42,360 bases of DNA from Proteocatella sp051653405 (GTDB lineage: Bacteria; Bacillota; Clostridia; Peptostreptococcales; Filifactoraceae): assembly GCA_051653405.1 (NCBI GenBank), contig JBOFWC010000172.1, forward strand, positions 1-42,360, given 5' to 3'. This document shows positions 7,784 to 17,651 of this stretch, piece after piece. Position 1 is the stretch's first letter. Each line of letters opens with the position of its first letter. The position numbers were made by a program, and so were the translations under genes. Below the pieces are notes generated by a model. It was not told where the DNA came from, searched no databases, and was given only the letters and a program-made list of their open reading frames with translations.

Positions 7784-8710
7784 ATGAAAATCGCAAGTAT
7801 AGATATAGGAACAAATTCAATGAGACTTCTTATTGCAGACTATGATCAGAAACTTTTAAATAGAAAAAAATATATAAACACCACAAGAATGGGTCAAGGG
7901 GTAAACGCTAGTGGAGTAATAAGTGAAGAGGCAATTGAAAGAAATGTAAATTCCTTTGTTGATTTTGTAAATACAGCAAAAAAAGAAAATGCAGAGCAAA
8001 TCTATGCTATAGGGACTTCAGCGCTTAGAGATTCGAAAAATAAAAAAGATTTCATAGAAAAAGCTAAATCACAAACAGGTGTAGAAATAGAAATAATAAA
8101 TGGAAATATAGAAGCTGAGCTTGGATTTTATGGAGCGACACTTGGAATAAAAGATAAGCATAGAGTTTTAATTATAGATATCGGTGGGGGTTCTACTGAA
8201 TTTGTAATAGGCTCAAAAGATGAAGGGGTAATTTTTAGAGAAAGCGTAGATATCGGAGCAGTAAGGCTTACGGAACGGTTTCAGATAACAGACATAGATA
8301 CTGACAAGAATTTAAATAAGATGTCTAAACATATAAATAAGAAAATTGACCATCTTTCCGATATTGTAAATATGCACAATATAAAGTCAGTTATTGGCAT
8401 AGGGGGAACTATAACTACTACTTCATCTATAAATCAAAATATGCAGGTGTATGATACGAATAAGATTCATAATAGCACTATAAAAATAGATGATGTGAGG
8501 TATATCCTTGATGCCCTAAAGCTAATGAAAACTAGTGAACGTAAAAAAGTTATAGGACTTGAACCAAGTAGAGCAGATATAATTTTAGCAGGGTTAAATA
8601 TATTTTATAACGTGCTTGATAATTTAGAAATAGATAAGGTTACAGTAAGCGAATATGATAATTTAGAAGGCTTAATATTCTATAAGCTTTCAATTTTGAA
8701 GGGAAAATAA
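7784..8710 (+). CDS. Exopolyphosphatase / guanosine pentaphosphatase family protein
   Basis: A 308-residue member of the Ppx/GppA family of the ASKHA fold. Phosphate loop motifs are visible: SIDIGTNSMRLLIAD at the N-terminus, AIGTSALRDSKN, and IDIGGGSTEFVIG in the middle. It is short like the catalytic-core-only Firmicute enzymes and lacks the C-terminal HD-like domain of the E. coli proteins. Substrate (polyphosphate or pppGpp) cannot be decided from sequence. It is 10 bp after divIC and 5 bp before the flavoprotein gene. Confidence 0.87.
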   Translation: MKIASIDIGTNSMRLLIADYDQKLLNRKKYINTTRMGQGVNASGVISEEAIERNVNSFVDFVNTAKKENAEQIYAIGTSALRDSKNKKDFIEKAKSQTGVEIEIINGNIEAELGFYGATLGIKDKHRVLIIDIGGGSTEFVIGSKDEGVIFRESVDIGAVRLTERFQITDIDTDKNLNKMSKHINKKIDHLSDIVNMHNIKSVIGIGGTITTTSSINQNMQVYDTNKIHNSTIKIDDVRYILDALKLMKTSERKKVIGLEPSRADIILAGLNIFYNVLDNLEIDKVTVSEYDNLEGLIFYKLSILKGK

Positions 8711-8715
8711 AAATT

Positions 8716-9966
8716 ATGATTTATGATATACTTGTTGTTGGAGCAGGGCCTTCAGGAATGATGGCCGCAATTGAAGCTAAAAATAACAGGCCAGATTTAA
8801 AAATAGGAATAATAGATAAAAATTCAAGTATGGGAAGAAAGCTTCTTATAACTGGTGGCGGAAGATGTAATATAACTAATAATCAAGATATAGATGACTT
8901 TTTTAAATATGTAGTTAGAAATCCTAAATTTCTTTATTCTGCTTTTAGTAGTTTTTCAAATAGAGATTTGATAGATTTTTTTGAGATAAATGGATTGAAA
9001 GTAAAGTGCGAAGGAAACAAAATCTATCCTATAGGAGATGATGCAAAGGGTGTTTTGGGAGTGCTTGAAAATAAACTAAGAGAACTTGCGGTAGAATTTA
9101 TACCAAATTCAACTGTGGCAGCTTTAAAAATTACAGAATCTAGTGCAGGAGAACTTATCTTAATAAACACAGAAGAAGGGGAAACGTTATCGGCAAAAAG
9201 AATTATTATAGCAACTGGTGGAGCAAGTTATAAGGCCACTGGTTCGGACGGAGAAATGTTTAAGCTTCTAGAAGGAATGGGAATTGAAATAAAGACAATA
9301 ATGCCAACGCTAGTTAAGCTAAATTCAAATCAAGAATTTATAATAAAATCTCAGGGGATATCGCTAAATAATACCAAATTTACTATAACTAGTAAGAATA
9401 AGAAAATTGCTGAGGTTGAAGGGAGTTTGGTTTTCACTCATAATGGGATAAGTGGACCTTCTGCAATAAATTCAAGCTCATACATTACAGATAAATCACT
9501 TTCTGATATAAAGGTATTTATTGATTTTATTCCAGAAATAACGGAGTCAGCTATAAAAGAGGCTATACGAGAAAAAGATAAGAAAAATCTTGATACCAAG
9601 CTATCTAAATTTCTCCCAAAGGAATTTATAAAGAATGTACTTTCTTTTGAACTTAAGATGGAACCTTCTATTACAGAAAATCAAATACAAAATATGAAGA
9701 AGGAAGAAATTCAAAAGATAGTAAATGCATTTAAATGTGCAGAGCTTAAGCTTACCGGGTATGGTGGACTAAATGAATCTATAGTAACAAGAGGTGGAAT
9801 AGCTATAAAGGAAATAAATCCCAAAATGCTTAATTTGAAAAAATTTCCCAATATATATGTTTCGGGAGAAATGATAGATGTGGATGCTTTTACAGGAGGA
9901 TTTAATCTTCAGATTGCATTTTCAACAGGATATCTTGCTGGTAAAAATGCAAGTGATTCTTTTTAA
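8716..9966 (+). CDS. HI0933-family NAD(P)/FAD-dependent oxidoreductase (BaiN/RdsA-like)
   Basis: A 416-residue flavoprotein. The FAD-binding Rossmann motif VVGAGPSGMMAAIEA is at the N-terminus. Then come MGRKLLITGGGRCNITN, IIIATGGASYKATGSDG and the C-terminal VSGEMIDVDAFTGGFNLQIA that closes the FAD site. These are the diagnostic blocks of the HI0933/YhiN family, whose physiological substrate is mostly unknown. Some relatives act in bile acid metabolism, but context here does not suggest that. ATG 8716 has only a weak ribosome binding site and follows ppx by 5 bp. Confidence 0.87.
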   Translation: MIYDILVVGAGPSGMMAAIEAKNNRPDLKIGIIDKNSSMGRKLLITGGGRCNITNNQDIDDFFKYVVRNPKFLYSAFSSFSNRDLIDFFEINGLKVKCEGNKIYPIGDDAKGVLGVLENKLRELAVEFIPNSTVAALKITESSAGELILINTEEGETLSAKRIIIATGGASYKATGSDGEMFKLLEGMGIEIKTIMPTLVKLNSNQEFIIKSQGISLNNTKFTITSKNKKIAEVEGSLVFTHNGISGPSAINSSSYITDKSLSDIKVFIDFIPEITESAIKEAIREKDKKNLDTKLSKFLPKEFIKNVLSFELKMEPSITENQIQNMKKEEIQKIVNAFKCAELKLTGYGGLNESIVTRGGIAIKEINPKMLNLKKFPNIYVSGEMIDVDAFTGGFNLQIAFSTGYLAGKNASDSF

Positions 9967-9981
9967 GAAAGATTAAAAATT

Positions 9982-10266
9982 ATGGAAAACTTAACAATAA
10001 ATGGACTGATAATATACATCTTATTATTTAATATTATAGGATTTATTCAAATGTATATGGATAAAAAATTTGCAGTTAGACACAAACGACGAATAAGTGA
10101 AAAGCAGCTTATGCTTACAGCATTTTTTGGAGGGGCTTTAGGTACTTGGATATCTATGTATTTAAATCATCATAAGACAATGAAATTAAAATTTAAAATA
10201 GGAGTTCCTATTTTAGTTATATTTAATATATGTATATATTCTATTATTTATAAAGATATATTGTAA
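9982..10266 (+). CDS. DUF1294 small membrane protein
   Basis: A 94-residue protein with two or three hydrophobic segments and the DUF1294 pattern: N-terminal hydrophobic stretch, YMDKKFAVRHKRRISEKQL, FFGGALGTWISMYLNHHKT, and a C-terminal hydrophobic stretch. Function unknown. Last gene of the run from rqcP; the next promoter lies just after it. Confidence 0.8.
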   Translation: MENLTINGLIIYILLFNIIGFIQMYMDKKFAVRHKRRISEKQLMLTAFFGGALGTWISMYLNHHKTMKLKFKIGVPILVIFNICIYSIIYKDIL

Positions 10267-10283
10267 TTTCAATACTTCAGGTA

Positions 10284-10312
10284 TTGACAAATGTATAAAA
10301 AAAACATAAAAT
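10284..10312 (+). promoter_or_regulatory. Sigma-A promoter of potABCD
   Basis: TTGACA, 17-nt spacer, TAAAAT. It is 35 bp upstream of the potA start. A small inverted repeat (AATAC/GTATT) overlaps its upstream edge. Confidence 0.65.
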
Positions 10313-10346
10313 TATACATTAGAGAGTAAAAAAACAGGAGGTAGAG

Positions 10347-11402
10347 ATGGAGAAAAATCTTATCGAACTAGTCAATATTAATAAAATATTCGAAGATGAT
10401 GGCAAGCAAGTCTTGACTAATATAAATTTGGCAATAAAGGAAAAGGAATTTGTGACCTTTTTAGGCCCATCGGGTTGTGGTAAAACTACAACACTTAGAA
10501 TCATAGGAGGGTTTACCACGCATAGTTCGGGTGAGGTTTTGTTTGATGGAAGCGATATTACAAAAATACCTCCATATAAAAGACAAATTAACACTGTATT
10601 TCAGAAGTATGCACTATTCCCGCATTTAAATATATATGAAAATATAGCATTTGGACTTAGAATAAAAAAAATCGATAATAAAACAATAGATAAAAAAGTT
10701 AAAAAAATGCTTAAACTTGTGAATCTTGAGGGGTTTGAAAATAGAGAAATACAGTCACTTTCAGGTGGGCAGCAGCAAAGAATTGCGATTGCAAGAGCAC
10801 TTGTAAATGAACCTAAAGTGTTACTTTTAGATGAGCCCCTAGGCGCACTTGATTTAAAACTTAGAAAAGATATGCAGTATGAACTTAAGACTATGCAACA
10901 AGAACTAGGAATAACATTTATATATGTTACTCATGATCAAGAAGAAGCGCTTACTATGTCGGATAGAATAGTAATTATGAAAGATGGAATAATTCAGCAA
11001 ATAGGAACGCCAGAAGATATATATAATGAACCTATGAACCGTTTTGTTGCAGACTTTATAGGTGAGAGCAATATAATGAATGGAATGATGATAGCTGATT
11101 ATAAATGCGTTATAAATAATGTTGAATTTGAATGTGTAGATAAAGGCTTTGATAAAAATGAGTTTGTAGACATTGTAATAAGACCTGAGGATTTAGTTTT
11201 AGTAAATGAAGATGAATCTGATATTAAGGGAATTGTTACAGATGTGGTATTCAAAGGAGTACACTATGAAATCATAGTAGTGGATGATTTTGATAAAAAA
11301 GAATGGATGGTTCATTCGATACACAATGCAAAGGTGGACAGTAAAGTAGGGCTTAAATTTGAACCAGAAGCTATTCATATTATGAGAAAGGAAGTTGGGT
11401 AA
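10347..11402 (+). CDS. potA: Spermidine/putrescine ABC transporter ATPase
   Basis: A 351-residue cytoplasmic ATPase that drives polyamine import. It has Walker A GPSGCGKT at residues 40-47, the signature LSGGQQQR, Walker B VLLLDEPLGALD, the switch histidine in YVTHDQEEA, and a C-terminal TOBE-type region (about residues 270-350). AGGAGG precedes the ATG. First gene of potABCD; its stop is immediately followed by the TTG start of potB. Confidence 0.93.
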   Translation: MEKNLIELVNINKIFEDDGKQVLTNINLAIKEKEFVTFLGPSGCGKTTTLRIIGGFTTHSSGEVLFDGSDITKIPPYKRQINTVFQKYALFPHLNIYENIAFGLRIKKIDNKTIDKKVKKMLKLVNLEGFENREIQSLSGGQQQRIAIARALVNEPKVLLLDEPLGALDLKLRKDMQYELKTMQQELGITFIYVTHDQEEALTMSDRIVIMKDGIIQQIGTPEDIYNEPMNRFVADFIGESNIMNGMMIADYKCVINNVEFECVDKGFDKNEFVDIVIRPEDLVLVNEDESDIKGIVTDVVFKGVHYEIIVVDDFDKKEWMVHSIHNAKVDSKVGLKFEPEAIHIMRKEVG

Positions 11403-12248
11403 TTGAAAAATAACAAACGCTTATTAACTTCCCCATATACAGTATGGACTATTTTGTTTACAATAGTTCCACTATTTATAATAGTTTTTTATTCATTTGC
11501 ACAAAGGGATGCATTTGGGGACATTGTATATAAATTTACTTTAGATAATTATAAAGAATTTTTTGCACCTATTTATATTAATGTATTTTGGCGTTCTTTA
11601 AAATTGTCGCTTGTAAGCACTGTTGTATGCCTACTATTAGGATATCCTATGGCGTTTATTATGAGTAGAGCCAAGGGTTTAAAGCAAAATATGATGGTAA
11701 TGCTGTTTATTTTACCGCTTTGGACGAATTTTTTACTAAGAACATATGCATGGATGGGATTATTAAGAGAGCAAGGTATAATAAATGAAGTGTTAATGAA
11801 GATAGGATTAATTGATGAGCCAATAAAGATGTTATATACTAGTGGAGCAGTAGTTCTAGGAATGGTATATAACTTTCTTCCGTTTATGGTACTGCCTATA
11901 TTTTCGGTGTTATCTAAAATGGATAAGAGCCTTATTGAAGCCGCAAGGGATCTAGGGGCTAATGAAGTTAATGTATTTTCAAAAATTATATTTCCATTAA
12001 GTTTTCCTGGAGTTGCTACGGGTATAGTAATGGTGTTTATGCCAGCAGTATCTACGTTTGTTATATCAGACCTTTTAGGTGGTGGACAGACAATACTTCT
12101 TGGAAATCTTATACAAAATCAATTTATGGCAGCTAGAAACTGGCAGTTTGGATCATCTGTTTCAGTTATTATGATGATATTTCTTATTTTATCTATGGGC
12201 TACTTTGCGAAGCATAGCTCTAAAGATGGAGGTGGAAAATTATGGTAA
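11403..12248 (+). CDS. potB: Spermidine/putrescine ABC transporter permease PotB
   Basis: A 281-residue membrane protein with about six membrane segments and the EAA loop (LIEAARDLGANEVNVFSKIIFP) that docks onto PotA. It begins with TTG directly after the potA stop, with AAGGAAG as ribosome binding site inside the potA end, so translation is probably coupled. Its end overlaps potC by 7 bp. Confidence 0.92.
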   Translation: MKNNKRLLTSPYTVWTILFTIVPLFIIVFYSFAQRDAFGDIVYKFTLDNYKEFFAPIYINVFWRSLKLSLVSTVVCLLLGYPMAFIMSRAKGLKQNMMVMLFILPLWTNFLLRTYAWMGLLREQGIINEVLMKIGLIDEPIKMLYTSGAVVLGMVYNFLPFMVLPIFSVLSKMDKSLIEAARDLGANEVNVFSKIIFPLSFPGVATGIVMVFMPAVSTFVISDLLGGGQTILLGNLIQNQFMAARNWQFGSSVSVIMMIFLILSMGYFAKHSSKDGGGKLW

Positions 12249-13069
12249 AACTGAAATCTATCTTAGCTAATATATACAGTTTTCTTATATATGCGTTTTT
12301 ATATATTCCAATAGTTGTACTTATTGTATTTTCTTTCAATGATTCAAAGTACAGAGGAAATTGGAGTGGATTTACTTTTAGATGGTATCAGGAACTATTT
12401 TCTGACCCAGACATTATGAGTGCATTATACACAACTTTTGTAGTAGCTATAACAGCTTCTGTAATTGCGACTATAATAGGGACTATAACTGCAGTTGGGA
12501 TTCATAGTTTAAAGCCAAAATATAAAAAAATATTTATAAATTTAACATATATTCCAATGATAAGCCCAGATATAGTAATAGGTATATCACTACTTACTCT
12601 ATTTGTTATTATGAAATTGAATCTTGGGTACATAACTCTAATTCTTGCTCATATAACATTTAATATTCCGTATGTTATTTTTGCGGTACTTCCTAAATTA
12701 CAGCAATTGGATCCACACTTGGAGGAAGCGGCACTGGACCTAGGGGCAACACCTTCACAGGCATTTTTCAAGGTAATATTGCCTGAAATAACACCGGGAA
12801 TTTTGACAGGGGCGTTAATGGCATTTACACTTTCGTTAGATGACTTTATGGTAAGTTTCTTTACTACAGGATCAGGCGTAGCAACATTATCAATAAAGAT
12901 ATATTCTATGACAAAGAGAGGTGTAAGTCCTACTATAAATGCACTTTCTAGTATAATGTTCATAGTACTTCTGACTATAATGTTTATTGTTCAAATTAGA
13001 CAAAATAGAGAACCTAAACATGTTTATTTAAAAGAAGGTACTAAGGAACCGGCAACTGAAATTATTTAA
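12242..13069 (+). CDS. potC: Spermidine/putrescine ABC transporter permease PotC
   Basis: A 275-residue second permease with six hydrophobic segments and the EAA loop LEEAALDLGATPSQAFFKVILP. The SLDDFMVSFF segment is typical of PotC. The GGAGGTGG ribosome binding site lies inside potB, which it overlaps. It forms the membrane channel with PotB. Confidence 0.92.
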   Translation: MVKLKSILANIYSFLIYAFLYIPIVVLIVFSFNDSKYRGNWSGFTFRWYQELFSDPDIMSALYTTFVVAITASVIATIIGTITAVGIHSLKPKYKKIFINLTYIPMISPDIVIGISLLTLFVIMKLNLGYITLILAHITFNIPYVIFAVLPKLQQLDPHLEEAALDLGATPSQAFFKVILPEITPGILTGALMAFTLSLDDFMVSFFTTGSGVATLSIKIYSMTKRGVSPTINALSSIMFIVLLTIMFIVQIRQNREPKHVYLKEGTKEPATEII

Positions 13070-13095
13070 TAAATAACAAGGAGGAGTTAAAGAAA

Positions 13096-14136
13096 TTGAA
13101 AAGAATACTATTGGCACTTACTTTAGCAGTAAGTATGGTGTTTTCTCTTGTGGGCTGCGGAGGATCGAGTTCAAAAGAGGTTTTAAATGTTTATAATTGG
13201 GGCGATTATATTGACAAGCAAGTATTACGTGATTTTGAGAAAGAATTTGACGTAAAAGTAAACTATGAAGAATATGCTACAAATGAAGAAATGCTTGCTA
13301 AAATTCAAGCGGGTGGAACGGCATATGATGTTATATTTCCATCAGAGTATATGATTGAATATATGATATCAAAAGACTTGTTATATGATCTTAATTATGA
13401 AAATCTAGATAATTTCAAAAACATTGATGAAAGATTTACCAACTTAGCTTATGATGCTAACAGTAAGCATTCTGTACCATATCTTTGGGGAACAATGGGT
13501 ATAGTATACAATAAGAATATGGTAACTGAGCCAGTAGACTCTTGGAATATATTGTGGGACGAAAAGTATAAGGGGAAAATACTTATGCTTGACTCATCAA
13601 GAGACACAATAGGGGTAACTCTAAAAATGTTAGGATATTCACTTAATACAAAAAATATGAACGAGTTAAATGCTGCAAAGGAAAAACTTATAGCTCAAAA
13701 ACCGTTAGTTAAGGCTTATGAGGTTGATACCTACAAAGATCAGATGATTGCAGAAGAAGGCGCAATGGCACTTTGTTGGTCTGGAGACGCTATGCTTCTT
13801 GCAGCTGAAAATGAAAATCTTGCATATGCTATCCCAAAAGAGGGAACAAACCTTTGGTTTGATGGCATGGCAATTCCAAAAACTTCAAAGAATAAAGACC
13901 TTGCAGAAAAGTTTGTAAACTATATGATGAGACCTGAAGTAGCTGCAAAGAATAGCGAATATATAAAATTCGCTTCTCCAAATAAAGCGGCATTAGAATT
14001 CCTTCCAGAGGAAGAAGTTAATAATGAAAATCTTTATCCAACTGGGGATTTAACAAAGCTTGGAGAAGTATTTTTAGATCTAGGAGAATTTACAACAGAG
14101 TATGATAAGGCTTGGACTGAAATAAAGTCTTCATAA
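13096..14136 (+). CDS. potD: Spermidine/putrescine-binding lipoprotein PotD
   Basis: A 346-residue extracytoplasmic binding protein. A lipoprotein signal peptide (MKRILLALTL..., lipobox LVGC) gives a lipid-modified Cys21. The mature part starts with LNVYNWGDYID, the usual PotD N-terminus, and contains GTMGIVYNKNMV and WSGDAMLL. The start is TTG 13096 behind GGAG. Last gene of the operon, followed by a strong terminator. Confidence 0.93.
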   Translation: MKRILLALTLAVSMVFSLVGCGGSSSKEVLNVYNWGDYIDKQVLRDFEKEFDVKVNYEEYATNEEMLAKIQAGGTAYDVIFPSEYMIEYMISKDLLYDLNYENLDNFKNIDERFTNLAYDANSKHSVPYLWGTMGIVYNKNMVTEPVDSWNILWDEKYKGKILMLDSSRDTIGVTLKMLGYSLNTKNMNELNAAKEKLIAQKPLVKAYEVDTYKDQMIAEEGAMALCWSGDAMLLAAENENLAYAIPKEGTNLWFDGMAIPKTSKNKDLAEKFVNYMMRPEVAAKNSEYIKFASPNKAALEFLPEEEVNNENLYPTGDLTKLGEVFLDLGEFTTEYDKAWTEIKSS

Positions 14137-14145
14137 TCTTTTAAT

Positions 14146-14183
14146 AAAAAAAGATGATTGTTTCATTACAATCATCTTTTTTT
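14146..14183 (+). terminator. Intrinsic terminator after potD
   Basis: AAAGATGATTG pairs perfectly with CAATCATCTTT around an 8-nt loop, followed by a T run. The A run on the other side makes it potentially bidirectional. Confidence 0.88.
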
Positions 14184-14211
14184 AAAAGATTTTTAAAAGA
14201 AAGGGAAAATT

Positions 14212-15273
14212 ATGGCTCAAATAAAGCATGGTGCAGACACAAATGAAATAAAATCAAAATATGGATTGGAGAAATTGGTGGATTACAGTTCAAATGTAAA
14301 TATTTTTTCACCATCTGGAGTAGATAGTATTTTAGCATCAATAACTTCTAGTGATTTAAATTACTATTTAGATATAAATTATACTGATTTGAGAACAAGA
14401 ATATCTAATCGATATAATCTTGAAAAAGAGAATGTAATACTTGGGAATGGATCTACAGAGATAATGTTTCTTATAATGAGATTAGAATACATAAAAAAGG
14501 TAGGTATAATAAGTCCTACGTTTGGAGAATATGAAAGAGCGGCAAGACTGGCAGGAAAAGAAGTAGTAGATTTATTTTACAATAAAGATTTTTCAATAAA
14601 TATAGCGCAAATAGAAGAAAATATAAAAGATATAGATCTTTTAGTGATATGTAATCCCAATAACCCGTCAGGAAACATAAATGATTTAGAAAAAATTATA
14701 GAAATATGCAAAACTAATAATAAATTACTAATGGTAGATGAAACGTTTATAGAATTTTCGGACTTAGAAAAAAGTTACACAGCACTTAATTATCTAGATA
14801 GATATGACAAAATTATTGTAATAAGAGCAGTAACCAAATTCTATGCGCTTACTAGTGTAAGGCTAGGATATGGATTTTCCGGCGAAAATATAATAAGAGA
14901 TCTTTGGGCAATTAAAGAGCCTTGGACCATAAATATATTTGCTGAAAAATTAGTAGAGGTAATATATGACTGTGAATTTTTAAGGAGCAGTAGAGATTTC
15001 TATAAGGATGAAATCCAAAGGTTTATTTTCAAGCTTAGAGAAATCGATGAAATAAATGTGTATGATACTGTAACAAATTTTATACTTATAGAAATAAAAA
15101 ATGGAAAGACTTCTAACTGGGTTAAGGAATATATGATTAAATACCATGGAATTTTAATAAGGGACTGTAGTAATTTTAAAGGACTTAATGAGTCTTTTAT
15201 AAGAATAAATATAAAAGATAAAGAGGCTAATGATAATTTTTTAAGATGTTTTAAAGATGGAATTTATAATTAG
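14212..15273 (+). CDS. cobD: Threonine-phosphate decarboxylase (CobD) / class I-II aminotransferase
   Basis: A 353-residue PLP enzyme of the histidinol-phosphate aminotransferase fold. Visible are HGADTNEI at the N-terminus, LGNGSTEIMF (phosphate cup), NPNNPSGN, the DETFIEF segment with the PLP-contacting Asp, and the Schiff-base Lys209 in AVTKFYAL. The HGAD start and location 9 bp before a cobyric acid synthase support CobD, which makes aminopropanol phosphate for the cobalamin nucleotide loop. HisC is the alternative, but the context argues against it. Confidence 0.85.
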   Translation: MAQIKHGADTNEIKSKYGLEKLVDYSSNVNIFSPSGVDSILASITSSDLNYYLDINYTDLRTRISNRYNLEKENVILGNGSTEIMFLIMRLEYIKKVGIISPTFGEYERAARLAGKEVVDLFYNKDFSINIAQIEENIKDIDLLVICNPNNPSGNINDLEKIIEICKTNNKLLMVDETFIEFSDLEKSYTALNYLDRYDKIIVIRAVTKFYALTSVRLGYGFSGENIIRDLWAIKEPWTINIFAEKLVEVIYDCEFLRSSRDFYKDEIQRFIFKLREIDEINVYDTVTNFILIEIKNGKTSNWVKEYMIKYHGILIRDCSNFKGLNESFIRINIKDKEANDNFLRCFKDGIYN

Positions 15274-15282
15274 GAGTGTATT

Positions 15283-16803
15283 ATGGCAAAAAAAATAATG
15301 ATACAGGGAACCTCATCAGGAGCAGGAAAAAGTATAGTGTGTACCGCACTTTGTAAAATATTTACAGAAGATGGATATAGTGTAGTTCCTTTTAAATCGC
15401 AAAATATGGCATTGAATTCATTTGTTACAGAAGATGGATTAGAGATGGGGAGAGCTCAGGTTGTTCAAGCAGAGGCCTGTAATAAAAAACCACTTGTTGA
15501 AATGAATCCACTACTTTTAAAACCAGCGGGAAATAATGTTTCACAAATAATACTAATGGGGAAAATATACGATAGTTTAGATAGTTTTTCATTTAAGAAG
15601 ATAAAATCTGATTTAAAACCTATTATATTTGAGGCATATAAAAACCTAGAAAAAGACAATGATATAGTAGTAATTGAAGGTGCGGGAAGTCCAGCGGAGA
15701 TAAATATAAATGAAGATGATATAGCAAATATGGGAACTGCAGAGATGTTGGATGCTCCTGTTATACTGGTTGCGGATATTGACAGAGGAGGGGTTTTTGC
15801 TTCTATATATGGCACAATAATGCTTTTAAAAGAAGAAGAAAGAGATAGAATAAAAGGGGTAATAATAAATAAATTTAGAGGAAGAAAAGAGCTTTTGCAA
15901 GATGGAATAGACAAGATAGAGGAGCTTGTTCAAAAACCTGTTTTGGGAGTAATTCCATATATAAACATAAACTTGGAAGATGAAGATTCTTTGACTGAAA
16001 AATATAATGTTTTAAAAAATAGAGAAGATGATATTAATATAGAAATCATAAGATTGCCGCATATATCAAATGCAACTGATTTTGAGATTTTGAGACACAT
16101 TGATAATGTAAACATAAGATATGTAAATATAGATGAGAGTCTTAATAATCCAGATCTTATAATAATTCCAGGGACTAAGAATACGATTGAAGATTTACTT
16201 GAATTAAAGCGAGGCAGACTATATAAGCAGATATATGAATTAAATAGAAGACGAAATATACCAGTTATTGGAATCTGTGGTGGATATCAAATGCTTGGGA
16301 AAATAATAAAAGATCCTCTTGGAGTAGAGTCGTCTGTAGGAGAAATTTCTGGACTTGGACTTCTTTCACATGAAACTATATTTGAAGAAGAAAAAGTTAC
16401 TACTCAAACCAAGGCAAAGGTCACTATGAATTTTAGAGAAGGTAGTATTTTTAGTGGGATTGAGGATATGGAGCTTACGGGATATGAGCTTCATTGTGGT
16501 ATTACAAATATAGATAAAGAAAAAGATTTTATTTTTACAGAAGTACAAACGGGTAGACTGGATAAAAATGATGGCGCAGTAAATGAAGATCAAAATGTGC
16601 TTGGAACATATCTTCATGGCATTTTTGACAATGAGGAATTTAGTAAAAAGATTATATCAAATATTAGAAAACAAAAAGGTATTGAAGAAAACTTAGAGAA
16701 TGATTTTAATTATGAAGAATTTAAAAAAGCAGAATATATAAAGCTTGAAAAGCATTTTAGAGAAAATTTAGATATAAATAAGATATATGAACTTATTTAT
16801 TAG
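15283..16803 (+). CDS. cobQ: Cobyric acid synthase
   Basis: A 506-residue amidotransferase (CobQ/CbiP) that amidates four side chains of adenosylcobyrinic acid a,c-diamide. The N-terminal synthetase domain has the P-loop-like GTSSGAGKS, PFKSQNMALNS and EGAGSPAEIN motifs. The C-terminal triad-type glutaminase domain has the nucleophile Cys332 in GICGGYQMLG and the ELHCGIT and GTYLHGIFDN motifs. It follows cobD closely. These genes sit directly upstream of an operon encoding a cobalamin-dependent aminomutase, though the hlyIII gene lies between. Confidence 0.95.
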   Translation: MAKKIMIQGTSSGAGKSIVCTALCKIFTEDGYSVVPFKSQNMALNSFVTEDGLEMGRAQVVQAEACNKKPLVEMNPLLLKPAGNNVSQIILMGKIYDSLDSFSFKKIKSDLKPIIFEAYKNLEKDNDIVVIEGAGSPAEININEDDIANMGTAEMLDAPVILVADIDRGGVFASIYGTIMLLKEEERDRIKGVIINKFRGRKELLQDGIDKIEELVQKPVLGVIPYININLEDEDSLTEKYNVLKNREDDINIEIIRLPHISNATDFEILRHIDNVNIRYVNIDESLNNPDLIIIPGTKNTIEDLLELKRGRLYKQIYELNRRRNIPVIGICGGYQMLGKIIKDPLGVESSVGEISGLGLLSHETIFEEEKVTTQTKAKVTMNFREGSIFSGIEDMELTGYELHCGITNIDKEKDFIFTEVQTGRLDKNDGAVNEDQNVLGTYLHGIFDNEEFSKKIISNIRKQKGIEENLENDFNYEEFKKAEYIKLEKHFRENLDINKIYELIY

Positions 16804-16807
16804 CATA

Positions 16808-16837
16808 AGAAATGGAGGGCGGATGCCCTCCATTTCT
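16808..16837. terminator. Bidirectional terminator hairpin between cobQ and hlyIII
   Basis: A perfect 13-bp GC-rich stem (AGAAATGGAGGGC with its complement) with loop GGAT, placed between convergent genes and overlapping the hlyIII stop codon. The flanking T runs are short, so the call rests on stem strength and location. Confidence 0.7.
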
Positions 16838-17480
16838 ATAATACATAAAGATATACAGTCAAAAATTGAAGTGCTGTTCCAATTAGAACTAAAAAGTGAA
16901 ATACATCATGAAAATTTAAAAATTTAAAGTTAGGTTTTTTTATTATATAGAAAATTCCGCCGATAGTATAACTTACACCACCTAAAGCCAATAAAATTAA
17001 ACCGGGAGTTGGTAGTATTTCTATTATATCTTTAAAAAAGAACACAATCATCCAACCTAAAACTATATAAAATACAGTGCCTATAAATCTAGGAACATTA
17101 AAAAAACATAGTTTTAAGACTATTCCTGTCATAGCAAGACCCCAAATAAGAAAAAATAATTTAAAACCAAAACTTTGATTTTTAATTGCAAGACAAAATG
17201 GGGTGTATGATCCAGCAATCAAAACATATATCATCGCATGATCTAGTTTTCTAAAAAATATTAATTTATCTTTTGGAAGAGTAAGACTGTGATATATGCC
17301 GCTAGAAAAATATAGCATAAACATAGATGTTGTAAATATTAGCCCAGATATTAAGCTTACGTTGTAAAAACTTAGATTAAGTTTTTGGTTCATTACCACC
17401 ATAACTATGGCTATTAATGATAGTCCAGCTCCTATGTAATGACTGATTGCACTTACGGGATCTCTTAATTTAATATTCAT
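16836..17480 (-). CDS. Hemolysin III family (PAQR-type) membrane protein
   Basis: A 214-residue protein with seven predicted membrane helices. The family's metal-site residues are visible: SGIYHSLTLP after the second helix, FRKLDHAMIYVLIAGSYTPF, and the C-terminal HDVFHFLVLIG. The family name comes from a Bacillus cereus protein; most bacterial members have no proven cytolytic role and may act on lipids or membrane homeostasis. AGGAGG precedes the ATG. Convergent with cobQ and divergent from the lysine operon. Confidence 0.88.
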   Translation of the reverse strand: MNIKLRDPVSAISHYIGAGLSLIAIVMVVMNQKLNLSFYNVSLISGLIFTTSMFMLYFSSGIYHSLTLPKDKLIFFRKLDHAMIYVLIAGSYTPFCLAIKNQSFGFKLFFLIWGLAMTGIVLKLCFFNVPRFIGTVFYIVLGWMIVFFFKDIIEILPTPGLILLALGGVSYTIGGIFYIIKKPNFKFLNFHDVFHFLVLIGTALQFLTVYLYVL

Positions 17481-17615
17481 ATTTTCCTCCTGATTTTTAA
17501 AAGTCTAACATGTAGTATTGAAAACCATATGTTATAAATTATATTAGCATACCAATTTATAATTGTAAATAATAATTTAAAATACTTAGAAAAGTTATTT
17601 TTTTTTATGTAAGGA

Positions 17616-17643
17616 TTGACAAAATAATAATTAGTGGTATAAT
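17616..17643 (+). promoter_or_regulatory. Sigma-A promoter of the lysine fermentation operon
   Basis: TTGACA, 16-nt spacer, TATAAT: both hexamers match consensus exactly. Transcription would begin near 17650, at the base of riboswitch helix P1. Confidence 0.85.
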
Positions 17644-17651
17644 TTGGTTAT

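Noticed and set aside
14184..14212. Cobalamin riboswitch before cobD
   Set aside because: Less than 30 bp separates the potD terminator from the cobD start, and no B12-box sequence is present.
15465..15914. 149-codon minus-strand ORF inside cobQ
   Set aside because: Shadow of a well-conserved gene; composition is typical of antisense translation (rich in Ser, Ile and Phe).
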